Source: an uncultured Clostridia bacterium
GTDB taxonomy: Bacteria; Bacillota; Clostridia; Oscillospirales; Oscillospiraceae
DNA length: 51,270 nt
Direction: 5' to 3'
NCBI GenBank assembly: GCA_947170435.1
Contig: CAMVTO010000016.1
Location: forward strand, 1 to 51,270
The position numbers and the translations under genes were made by a program. The notes below the pieces were generated by a model. It did not search any database. It was not told the DNA's origin and worked only from the letters and a program-made list of their open reading frames with translations. Below are positions 9,158-15,845 of the stretch, in pieces (within the stretch, counting starts at the first letter, position 1; every line of letters begins with the position of its first letter).

Positions 9158-9841
9158 TTAGCTCCAGTATCGCTCGTACAGCTGCTCCATGTGGTTTTTC
9201 ATAAAGACGTACGCGTCGTCGGCGCGGCCGTCCAGCACTGCCTGAGCAATGTGAAGATGCTCCTGATTGTTTTGCTCGCGATACTTTTTGGTTGCGATGG
9301 TGCGGCTGAGGATCAGTTCCCACATCCGCTGCTCCATGGTCTTGAAGATCAGCTCCATCATCGTGACATAGAGCGTGTTGCCGCTTGCCTTGGCAAGGAA
9401 CAGGTGGAACTCCCGATCCACGGTCGTCGTATAGGCATCTGCCGCCGCCTCCTGCTTAAAGCGCTCCACGATATCTGTCAGCTCCGCGCGCTGCGCTTCG
9501 TTCATCTGGCAGGTGGCAAGCCGCGCAATGTCCGGCTCCAGCACCATCCGCGCGCGAATGATGTCCTGCGGCTCGATCTCCTGCGTCCACTCGTCCTCCC
9601 CGGCGGCCGTCCGCTTGACATAGATGCCGGCGCCCTGCAGAGACTCGATGAGTCCGTTGAGCTCCAGCGCGGACAGCGCCTCCCGGACGGGCACGCGGCT
9701 GACGTTGAACATCGCGCACAGATCCTTCTCGCTGGGCAGCTTGTCTCCGACCTGATAGCGGCCGGACACGATCGCATCGTGGAGCTGGTTATAGATCTGA
9801 ATATAGAGTTTGTTGGAAGATACGGGAGTAAAGGTCTGCAT
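9158..9841 (-). CDS. GntR/FadR (FCD) family transcriptional regulator, operon copy
   Basis: This 227-residue regulator has an N-terminal winged helix (DKLPSEKDL, then VSRVPVREALSALE, residues about 32-60) and a C-terminal FCD ligand domain with a probable metal site formed by Asp/His residues (VDREFHLFLA, QEHLHIAQ, MKNHMEQ). FCD regulators usually sense organic or sugar acids. It sits inside the operon between dctM and the transketolase genes. It is about two-thirds identical by eye along its whole length to the regulator at 13247-13930, so the two are recent paralogues. Autoregulation of the operon is inferred. Confidence 0.92.
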   Translation of the reverse strand: MQTFTPVSSNKLYIQIYNQLHDAIVSGRYQVGDKLPSEKDLCAMFNVSRVPVREALSALELNGLIESLQGAGIYVKRTAAGEDEWTQEIEPQDIIRARMVLEPDIARLATCQMNEAQRAELTDIVERFKQEAAADAYTTTVDREFHLFLAKASGNTLYVTMMELIFKTMEQRMWELILSRTIATKKYREQNNQEHLHIAQAVLDGRADDAYVFMKNHMEQLYERYWS

Positions 9842-9899
9842 AAAGACACCTCTTTGCCGGGAATTCTTAACTGTTCCTTAACACAGCGTTGGGAGAGAG

Positions 9900-9925
9900 G
9901 AGGGCGCACGGCTGTGCGCGCCCTC
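9900..9925. terminator. Hairpin between dctM and the internal GntR gene
   Basis: A stem GAGGGC-GCAC pairs with GTGC-(GC bulge)-GCCCTC. No T-run follows on the minus strand, so it is probably an mRNA-stability or partial-attenuation element between the transporter and enzyme parts of the operon. Confidence 0.45.
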
Positions 9926-9945
9926 TGTGTTTCTTTGGGCAGGGA

Positions 9946-11235
9946 TCACATGAGTCCCGGCAGCCACGTGACGAGGCTGGGAACGTAGGTGATGAGGAAC
10001 AGGACGATCAGCAGCGGGACCAGGAACGGCAGGATCGCCTTGTACATTTTCTCGATGGTAATGCCCGCGCTCTTGGCACAGATGAAGAGGCTTGTGCCGA
10101 CCGGCGGAGTGCAGAGGCCGATCATCAGGTTCAGCACCAGCACGACGCCAAGGTGCAGCGGATCGATGCCGTAGACGCCCATCAGAGGGACGAGGAACGG
10201 CAGCGTGATGGTCATGGCGGCGAGCGCCTCCATGAACATGCCGATGAGCAGGAACGCGATGTTCAGGATCAGCAGCATGACGTACTTGTTGTCGGTCAGC
10301 GACACCAGCGCGGAGCTGAGCGCCTGAGTCATGCCCAGCATCGTGACGAGCCACGAAAACGCCGCCGCGCCGCAGATGATGCAGAGGATACCGGCGCTGT
10401 CGCGAGCGGTCTCAATGAGCGCGTTCTTGACCTCCGCCCAGCCCATCTCACGATAGACGATGACGGAGAGGATGAACGCATAGGTTGCCGCAATGCACGC
10501 CGCCTCGGTGGGGCTGAAGATACCCGACCAGATGCCGCCGATGATGATGACCGGCGTCAGGAGCGACAGGAAAGCCTCCTTGGTGGCGCCGCCGACTTCC
10601 TTCCAGCTGAACTTATGGACGGGATAGTGGCGCTTCTTCGCCATGAAGAACACGAGGATGCTGGTGGCGACCGCCAGCAGCAGGCCGGGCGTCACGCCGC
10701 CGATGAACAGGCGGCCGACGTCTACCTCAGACATCATGCCATAGACGACCATCGGAATGCTCGGCGGGATGATGGGGCCGATCGTCGCGCTCGCCGCGGT
10801 GACGGCGGCGGAGAAGTCCGGGTCAAAGCCCTCCTTGTTCATCGCGTCGACCTCGATCTGACCGAGGCCGCCGGCGTCCGCGACCGCGGAGCCGCTCATA
10901 CCGGAGAACACGATGGACGCCAGCACGTTGGCATGGCCGAGGCCGCCGGGGATCGCGCCGACCCACGCGGAGCAGGCGCGGAAGATCTTGCGGGTGACGC
11001 CGCCGGTGTTCATCATCTTGGCGGCGAGAATGAAGAAGGCGATGGCGAGCAGCGTGTAGGAGCTCGCGTTGCCGATCATGCGGTGGAAGATGGCGTAAAC
11101 CGGGAACTGACCGGTGACCGCGCAGGTGAAGAGCGCGGCGATGGCAAGCGAAAACGCGATGGGCACGCCGAGGACCATCAGCAGCAGGAAGCCGCCGACG
11201 AGCATCAGAACGAGAACGCCGAAGCTGAAGTTCAT
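9946..11235 (-). CDS. dctM: TRAP transporter large permease subunit (DctM)
   Basis: This 429-residue membrane protein has about twelve to thirteen helices and the TRAP large-subunit pattern: VLGVPIAFSLAIAAL near the start, SGMSGSAVADAGGLG near residue 108, IIPPSIPMVVYG near residue 145, and CTPPVGTSLFICAKSAG near the C terminus. It drives sodium-coupled uptake of the ligand delivered by DctP. Its ATG overlaps the DctQ stop by four bases (ATGA), so the two are translationally coupled. Confidence 0.95.
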   Translation of the reverse strand: MNFSFGVLVLMLVGGFLLLMVLGVPIAFSLAIAALFTCAVTGQFPVYAIFHRMIGNASSYTLLAIAFFILAAKMMNTGGVTRKIFRACSAWVGAIPGGLGHANVLASIVFSGMSGSAVADAGGLGQIEVDAMNKEGFDPDFSAAVTAASATIGPIIPPSIPMVVYGMMSEVDVGRLFIGGVTPGLLLAVATSILVFFMAKKRHYPVHKFSWKEVGGATKEAFLSLLTPVIIIGGIWSGIFSPTEAACIAATYAFILSVIVYREMGWAEVKNALIETARDSAGILCIICGAAAFSWLVTMLGMTQALSSALVSLTDNKYVMLLILNIAFLLIGMFMEALAAMTITLPFLVPLMGVYGIDPLHLGVVLVLNLMIGLCTPPVGTSLFICAKSAGITIEKMYKAILPFLVPLLIVLFLITYVPSLVTWLPGLM

Positions 11236-11744
11236 GCTGCCACCTCCTCATCTTTTTGCGCCGTGGGCGCGTCCTCCGGCTTGCGGTTCAGAATGATGTC
11301 GACCAGATGCACCACGGAGATGCAACAGCCGATCGGGAACGACAGGTAATAGAGACCGCGGCGCACGGGAATGGTCTGGTAGTACTGCGACCAGGCGTTC
11401 TGCACGACCTGGATGCTGTTGACGATGCCCGCGACGAGGAACACGATCAGCAGAACGTCGATGACGTCCTTGTAGATGCACCACGCCTTGGGCTTGAGGC
11501 TGTTGGTCACGAATGTGAGGCTCATGTGCTCCTGCTTGTGGAAGGTCATCGGCATACCGATGAAGGTCGTCCAGCACAGGCCCACGAGTGTCAGCTCGTA
11601 CTGCCATGTGACGGGGCTGTTGAAGATGAAGCGCATGACGACTGAATAATCAATGATCAAGCACAGCGCGACCAGCAGAAAGCCGGTGACACCCGCGCAG
11701 ATCTTATCCAGAATCAGGCTCACCTGATGGATGGCTGTTTTCAT
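11232..11744 (-). CDS. dctQ: TRAP transporter small permease subunit (DctQ)
   Basis: This 170-residue protein has four hydrophobic segments and the typical DctQ central part (WQYELTLVGLCWTTFIGM, then HMSLTFVTN). ATG 11744 follows AAGAGGTG; a longer start at 11810 would run into the preceding hairpin and is rejected. It pairs with DctM in the membrane, and the genes overlap by four bases. Confidence 0.92.
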   Translation of the reverse strand: MKTAIHQVSLILDKICAGVTGFLLVALCLIIDYSVVMRFIFNSPVTWQYELTLVGLCWTTFIGMPMTFHKQEHMSLTFVTNSLKPKAWCIYKDVIDVLLIVFLVAGIVNSIQVVQNAWSQYYQTIPVRRGLYYLSFPIGCCISVVHLVDIILNRKPEDAPTAQKDEEVAA

Positions 11745-11795
11745 GAATGCACCTCTTAAAAAACACATTAAGATTGTATCAAGGGGCTGCTGTGG

Positions 11796-11827
11796 GAAGA
11801 GGCACGGCACGGACGCCGTGCCTCTTC
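11796..11827. terminator. Hairpin between dctP and dctQ
   Basis: A perfect 13-bp stem (GAAGAGGCACGGC / GCCGTGCCTCTTC) with a 6-base loop lies 31 bases after the dctP stop. A T-run (TGTGTTTTTT) comes only about 40 bases later on the minus strand. This is the usual place for a structure that keeps binding-protein mRNA more abundant than permease mRNA. Confidence 0.65.
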
Positions 11828-11858
11828 GACACTATGGAACTATGACGGAATGATTGGA

Positions 11859-12935
11859 TTACTTAAGGGCGTTGATCCGCTCCACGAGATCCTTCGCCCA
11901 GTCATACTGCGCGTAGAAGTCCTCATACACACTCTGCGCCTGGTCGATGAACGGCTGGGTGTCGGGATAACCGACCTGCATGCCGGCGGCGACCAGCTCG
12001 GCGAGCTGAGACTCTTCGTTGTCGCGGATGTCCTGACGGTGCTGGTTGCCGAACTCAACAGCGGCTTCCTTCAGCGTGGCCTGGATGTCGGCGGGGAGCT
12101 TGTTCCAGGTGGTCAGCGAGAAGATCATGTCCTTGGGCTGATACTGGTAGTTCACCATGGTCAGGTACTTCTGGACGTTCTGGAAGTTGTTGGCGTAGAT
12201 GTTGGCGACGGGGTTCTCCTGACCGTCAAACGTGCCCTGCTGGAGAGCGAGGTACAGCTCGGAGAACGCGAACGGAGAAGCGGAAGCGCCGTAGGCGGCG
12301 AAGATCGCGACGGTCAGCGCATCCTCGGGGGTACGGAACTTGAGACCCTGCATATCGGCGGGGCTGTTGATCTCACGCTTGTTGTTGGTGAACTGGCGCA
12401 GGCCGTTCTCCCAGTAAGCGAGCTGGATCATGTTGTGGTCGGAGAGGCCCTCGAGCAGCTCTTCGCCGATCTCGCCGTCCAGAACCTTGTAGACGTGGTC
12501 GTAGTCAGCGAACAGGAACGGAAGGCTCAGCGCCTTGAACTTCGGGCAGTAGTTCGCCTGCTGGCCGGAGGGGAGCATCATGGCGTCGAGGGAACCCATC
12601 TCGACCATCTCGATCATCTCAGCGTTGGAGCCGAGCTGCTCGGAAGCGAAGATCTGGATCTCGACCTGACCGTTGGTGCGCTCGTTGACCGCCTGGGCAA
12701 AGCGCTCAAGGTTGATGTGGATGAGGTTGGCGGTGGTGTCGCTGTGGCCGATGCGGATGGTGTACTTCTGGCCGTCGTTGGCGGGCGCGGGAGCGGCCGC
12801 GTCGCTGCCGGTGCTCTCGGTGTTGGCGGGAGTGTCGGTGCTGCCGGAGCTGCTGTTGCCGCCGCCGCAGGCCGCGAGGGCGAGCACCATGACCAGTGCG
12901 AGAAGCAGTGCTGTGAGTTTCTTGACGTTCTTCAT
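11859..12935 (-). CDS. dctP: TRAP transporter substrate-binding lipoprotein (DctP)
   Basis: This 358-residue solute-binding protein is of the DctP/TAXI-like type. A lipoprotein signal with lipobox LAAC places the acylated Cys at residue 23, followed by a Gly/Ser/Thr linker. The mature domain has the DctP features IRIGHSDT, ERTNGQVEIQIFASEQLGS, and LKFRTPEDAL, which contains the carboxylate-binding Arg position. ATG 12935 is chosen because AGGAGG sits six bases upstream; the ATG at 12941 abuts the ribosome site. As the first gene of the operon, it fixes the ligand as probably a carboxylated sugar or small acid. Confidence 0.94.
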   Translation of the reverse strand: MKNVKKLTALLLALVMVLALAACGGGNSSSGSTDTPANTESTGSDAAAPAPANDGQKYTIRIGHSDTTANLIHINLERFAQAVNERTNGQVEIQIFASEQLGSNAEMIEMVEMGSLDAMMLPSGQQANYCPKFKALSLPFLFADYDHVYKVLDGEIGEELLEGLSDHNMIQLAYWENGLRQFTNNKREINSPADMQGLKFRTPEDALTVAIFAAYGASASPFAFSELYLALQQGTFDGQENPVANIYANNFQNVQKYLTMVNYQYQPKDMIFSLTTWNKLPADIQATLKEAAVEFGNQHRQDIRDNEESQLAELVAAGMQVGYPDTQPFIDQAQSVYEDFYAQYDWAKDLVERINALK

Positions 12936-12972
12936 GTTCATCCTCCTGTTTTGTTTTTTGACTCGTGTTTCC

Positions 12973-13008
12973 TACAAGCCGTCATTACTTGTAGATTTGT
13001 AATACAAG
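12973..13008. promoter_or_regulatory. Probable GntR/FCD operator at the dctP transcription start
   Basis: Three half-sites lie at 15-base intervals: TACAAG (12973), CTTGTA (12988), TACAAG (13003). The last overlaps the perfect palindrome TTGTAATACAA (12997-13007), which fits the FadR-type consensus TNGTNNNACNA. The palindrome lies just downstream of the dctP -10 box, where a bound repressor would block transcription. The match is seen; which of the two regulators binds is inferred. Confidence 0.6.
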
Positions 13009-13036
13009 AATATAAGCAGATATGATACTTTGTCAA
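13009..13036 (-). promoter_or_regulatory. Sigma-A promoter of the dctP operon
   Basis: On the minus strand a consensus -35 TTGACA (13031-13036) is followed after 16 bases by TATATT (13009-13014). It sits about 75 bases before the dctP start codon in the 311-bp region (12936-13246) shared with the divergent regulator. Apart from this promoter, the operator and the divergent promoter, I see no gene in that region. Confidence 0.8.
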
Positions 13037-13159
13037 TCATTGTTTATTTTTTCACACAGTTTCGGCACTTTTTATAAAGGATGCACAACTTGTTTGTACG
13101 GATTGCCGGGAGCGGACCGCTTACGCGCCGCAATCATGCGTCCGCCAGCCCGCTTTACA

Positions 13160-13187
13160 TTGACTTTTCCCGGAAAATGTGTAGAAT
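13160..13187 (+). promoter_or_regulatory. Sigma-A promoter of the divergent GntR gene
   Basis: TTGACT (13160-13165) and TAGAAT (13182-13187) are separated by 16 bases and lie 60 bases before the regulator start. A further TACAAG half-site lies at about 13221, between promoter and gene, which would allow autoregulation. Confidence 0.65.
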
Positions 13188-13246
13188 ATATGGTATATTT
13201 ACAAGGTAATCTATTAATCATACAAGTGCCTGCTTTTGAGGTTGTT

Positions 13247-13930
13247 ATGAAGTCTTTCACCCCGGTCACGAGCAACAAGCTCTATATCCAAATCTATAAC
13301 CAGATGCGCGACGCCATCGTTGCCGGGCAGTACAGCATCGGCGACCAGCTCCCCAGTGAAAAGGAGCTGTGCGCCATGTTTCATGTCAGCCGTGTTCCTG
13401 TACGCGAGGCCCTCTCCGCGCTGGAGCTCAATGGGTTTGTGGAGTCCGTGCGCGGCGCCGGGTACTACGTCACCCGCATCACGCCCGCGGTGGAGGATAT
13501 GATCAACGAGGTGGAGCCCCACGACATCATCCGCGCCCGTCTCACGCTGGAGCCTGCCATCGCCCGCGCCGCCGCTGAAATGATCACTGATGAGCAGCAA
13601 AAGGAGCTGCGCGATATTATTGAGCGGTTCCAGGCGGAGGGCAAGCAGGACACCTACACCACGAAGGTCGACCGGGAGTTCCACCTGTTTCTCGCCAAGG
13701 TGAGCGGCAACACACTGTACTTCATGATGATGGAAATGGTGTTCAAGACCATGGAGCAACGCATGTGGGATCTGATCCTCAGCCGCACGGTGGCGACGCC
13801 GAAGTACCGCGAGCAAAACAATCTGGAGCACCTCAATGTGGCTCAGGCGGTGCTCGATCACCGCGCCGACGACGCCTACGCTTTTATGAAGGAGCACATG
13901 GAGCGTTTGCAGGAGCGCTACTGGAGTTGA
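13247..13930 (+). CDS. GntR/FadR (FCD) family transcriptional regulator, divergent copy
   Basis: This 227-residue paralogue of the regulator at 9158-9841 has the same length, the same winged helix (DQLPSEKELCAMFHVSRVPV) and the same FCD residues (VDREFHLFLA, EHLNVAQ, MKEHMERL). ATG 13247 is chosen because GAGG is correctly placed and the N terminus aligns with the paralogue; a longer frame from 13022 would cover the promoter. It is divergent from dctP and is the likely local regulator of the TRAP operon. Differences cluster in the middle of the FCD domain (residues about 75-140), so the two may sense different ligands. Confidence 0.92.
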   Translation: MKSFTPVTSNKLYIQIYNQMRDAIVAGQYSIGDQLPSEKELCAMFHVSRVPVREALSALELNGFVESVRGAGYYVTRITPAVEDMINEVEPHDIIRARLTLEPAIARAAAEMITDEQQKELRDIIERFQAEGKQDTYTTKVDREFHLFLAKVSGNTLYFMMMEMVFKTMEQRMWDLILSRTVATPKYREQNNLEHLNVAQAVLDHRADDAYAFMKEHMERLQERYWS

Positions 13931-13991
13931 GCATGCCGTTTGGTATGCGGCGATTTTCCCTTTCGCGTGCGCGCTTGACAGCATACAATAT

Positions 13992-14032
13992 AAAAGAGGG
14001 TCTCCCGCTCGATGAGCGGGAGACCCTCTTTT
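13992..14032. terminator. Bidirectional terminator between the GntR gene and the T4SS block
   Basis: An 18-bp perfect stem (13992-14009 with 14015-14032) has an A-run on its left arm and a T-run on its right, so it works for the plus-strand regulator and for the minus-strand gene ending at 14041. It marks the left edge of the 35-kb one-strand secretion block. Confidence 0.92.
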
Positions 14033-14040
14033 TCAGTTTT

Positions 14041-15384
14041 TTATTCACCGCTATGCGGTTTCATCGTCAGTTCCGGTGCCAGCTGCGGTGCCGGATCATC
14101 CGGCACCTTCTCCATGCCCGACGGCTTAAGCTCAAAATCCTCCGCCTTCACCTGCGGTTCACGGCCTACGTTAACCTTCTCGACGACCTTCTTAAAATCA
14201 TCCTCCGGCAGCAGCGCCTTGACCGAGCACATCGCCTGCGTAAAGCACTCTTTGTCGTACTCGCGGCTCTTGGGTGCGCAGTCGGTGGTAATATACGTCC
14301 CCAGCGCGCTGACCAGTCCGTTCTTCTCTTCCTTACTCGGCTCCGTATCCTCGTTCACAAAGCGATCCAGCGCGTTGAGCATCTTGTGGAAGCACGCCGT
14401 CTTGCCGCTTGCCATCTTCTTGAGGCTGTCGCGGGTGTTGGCCAGAACCGCGTCGCGGCGGCTGAGATCAGCGTCCAGCGCCGTGACGGCCTCGCTCGTC
14501 TCCTTGATCGCGGTGCCGCGCGCCGCTGCCAGCAGGTTGCCGGGGTGTCCCTTCATGTACGACTTGAACGCCCGGGAACCGCTCAGTTCCATCGCGCGCG
14601 CGTCCGCCTTGGCCTCGTCAAACTCCGGGTTATCCTTCTGCTCATATGCCGCCAGCATGTACGCCGCAGCACTATAGACGTCACCGGCGTTGGCGAGCTT
14701 ACCCGCCTTCTCCTCGGGCTCGACGCGTTTTTGCTTGACGTAGTCCTCATAGCCATTCTTGCCGGGTTGCTTTTTCTCCTGTTCCTTCATCTGCTCAGGA
14801 TGGATGCTGTAATTCCCGGTCTCCAGTTTGTTCGCCAGCTCCTTATACAGCTTTGGCGGCATGATGGTTTTGAGAACCTTCATCTTCATTTCCAGCAGCT
14901 GCTCATAGCGGATGCGCTCATCGTCAACGATCTCAGCGTCTTTCGTGTCCTTGGCAGTCTCGGCATGGGCGCGCTGCCACTCCGCGCGGCGCTCCCGCTC
15001 CTTACCCGCCGCCGCGATCATACGCGCGGGTTCCTCCACGATCGCACGTTCGAGCGCTTTCTTCACCCTCTGCTGAGAAGGCGGATTCTTTCTGATCTCC
15101 TGATACAGCTCACCCATCGGGCTGTCCGGTGCCTCATACATGCCAAACTTAAGCAGCAGCTCCGCGGGACTCGGCTCATCCCCGACCTTTTGGAAAAAGC
15201 GGTTCAAAATGCCGTTCTTGACAATAAACTCGTGTACCGCGCGGTATGCGTTGCGCATCTCCGCGTCTGCCAGTTGCTGCGGCTTTGCCACATAGCTCTG
15301 GTACATGTAATACATGAGGATTTTCTTCCACTGCTGCTCTTCTCTGCGTTTTTTCTCTCTTTCCCAGTCATCCGTAACGATCAT
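14041..15384 (-). CDS. Unknown soluble protein (447 aa), last gene of the T4SS block
   Basis: I do not recognise a named family. The protein is charged, helix-rich and has no signal peptide or membrane segment. ATG 15384 has a strong GGAGGT site; the longer frame from 15429 is not supported. Residues about 330-425 (LKKMASGK to KVNVGRE) align by eye with a segment of the 512-residue protein at 41876-43414: both have a helical stretch, then YI, a charged turn with RE-Y, a Phe/Met helix, and VN..RE. This suggests a shared helical module in proteins from the two ends of the block. It could be a secreted substrate, a chaperone or a cytoplasmic accessory; none is shown. Confidence 0.75.
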   Translation of the reverse strand: MIVTDDWEREKKRREEQQWKKILMYYMYQSYVAKPQQLADAEMRNAYRAVHEFIVKNGILNRFFQKVGDEPSPAELLLKFGMYEAPDSPMGELYQEIRKNPPSQQRVKKALERAIVEEPARMIAAAGKERERRAEWQRAHAETAKDTKDAEIVDDERIRYEQLLEMKMKVLKTIMPPKLYKELANKLETGNYSIHPEQMKEQEKKQPGKNGYEDYVKQKRVEPEEKAGKLANAGDVYSAAAYMLAAYEQKDNPEFDEAKADARAMELSGSRAFKSYMKGHPGNLLAAARGTAIKETSEAVTALDADLSRRDAVLANTRDSLKKMASGKTACFHKMLNALDRFVNEDTEPSKEEKNGLVSALGTYITTDCAPKSREYDKECFTQAMCSVKALLPEDDFKKVVEKVNVGREPQVKAEDFELKPSGMEKVPDDPAPQLAPELTMKPHSGE

Positions 15385-15499
15385 GTAATACCTCCTTCGC
15401 CAACAGGTCACAGGGTTTGCCGCCATCAAGGAACTGCATCACGACTCGCGGCGGATTCCGTCTCATCCTCCGCGCCAAGCTGAATCAGATCAAGCTGAA

Positions 15500-15802
15500 T
15501 CAGATAATCTTGAGCATACCGGCAAAGCCGGTGATTTCAAAAACCTCCATGACCGGCTTGGTCACGTTCTTGATGACCAGCGATCCGCCCTTGCGGCGCA
15601 TGGCAAGATGGGCGCGCTTGAGCGCACGAAGGCCTGCGCTGGAGACATACTCCAGCTCCCCCATGTCGAGGATCAGCGTTTCAAAACGCTCACCCGCCGC
15701 GACCATGTGCTCCTCCGCGTCGCCGGCGGTGGTGGTATCAAGACGGCCGATCAGCTTCAGTTCACCCTCGGTGTCACGATTGATGAGTTTCATGTTCAGC
15801 AT
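15500..15802 (-). CDS. STAS-domain protein (anti-sigma factor antagonist-like)
   Basis: This 100-residue single-domain STAS protein resembles RsbV/SpoIIAA. The phosphorylation-loop motif YVSSAGLRAL near residue 58 keeps the target Ser. It begins MLNMKLINRD, preceded by GGAGG eight bases upstream, while an upstream extension is Arg/Lys-rich and overlaps the neighbour. Such proteins are switched by Ser phosphorylation by a partner kinase and bind anti-sigma factors or other signalling proteins. No partner kinase or PP2C phosphatase lies in the window. Its place between two unknown genes of a secretion operon is unusual and suggests a regulatory switch for the system. Confidence 0.88.
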   Translation of the reverse strand: MLNMKLINRDTEGELKLIGRLDTTTAGDAEEHMVAAGERFETLILDMGELEYVSSAGLRALKRAHLAMRRKGGSLVIKNVTKPVMEVFEITGFAGMLKII

Positions 15803-15845
15803 ATTCGTTTCCTCCAGCTTTCTCTTATTGCGTTGACGGTTTGCC

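Noticed and set aside
13022-13246. N-terminal extension of the divergent GntR regulator
   Set aside because: The extension covers the promoter and has no ribosome site. The ATG at 13247 matches the start of the paralogue.
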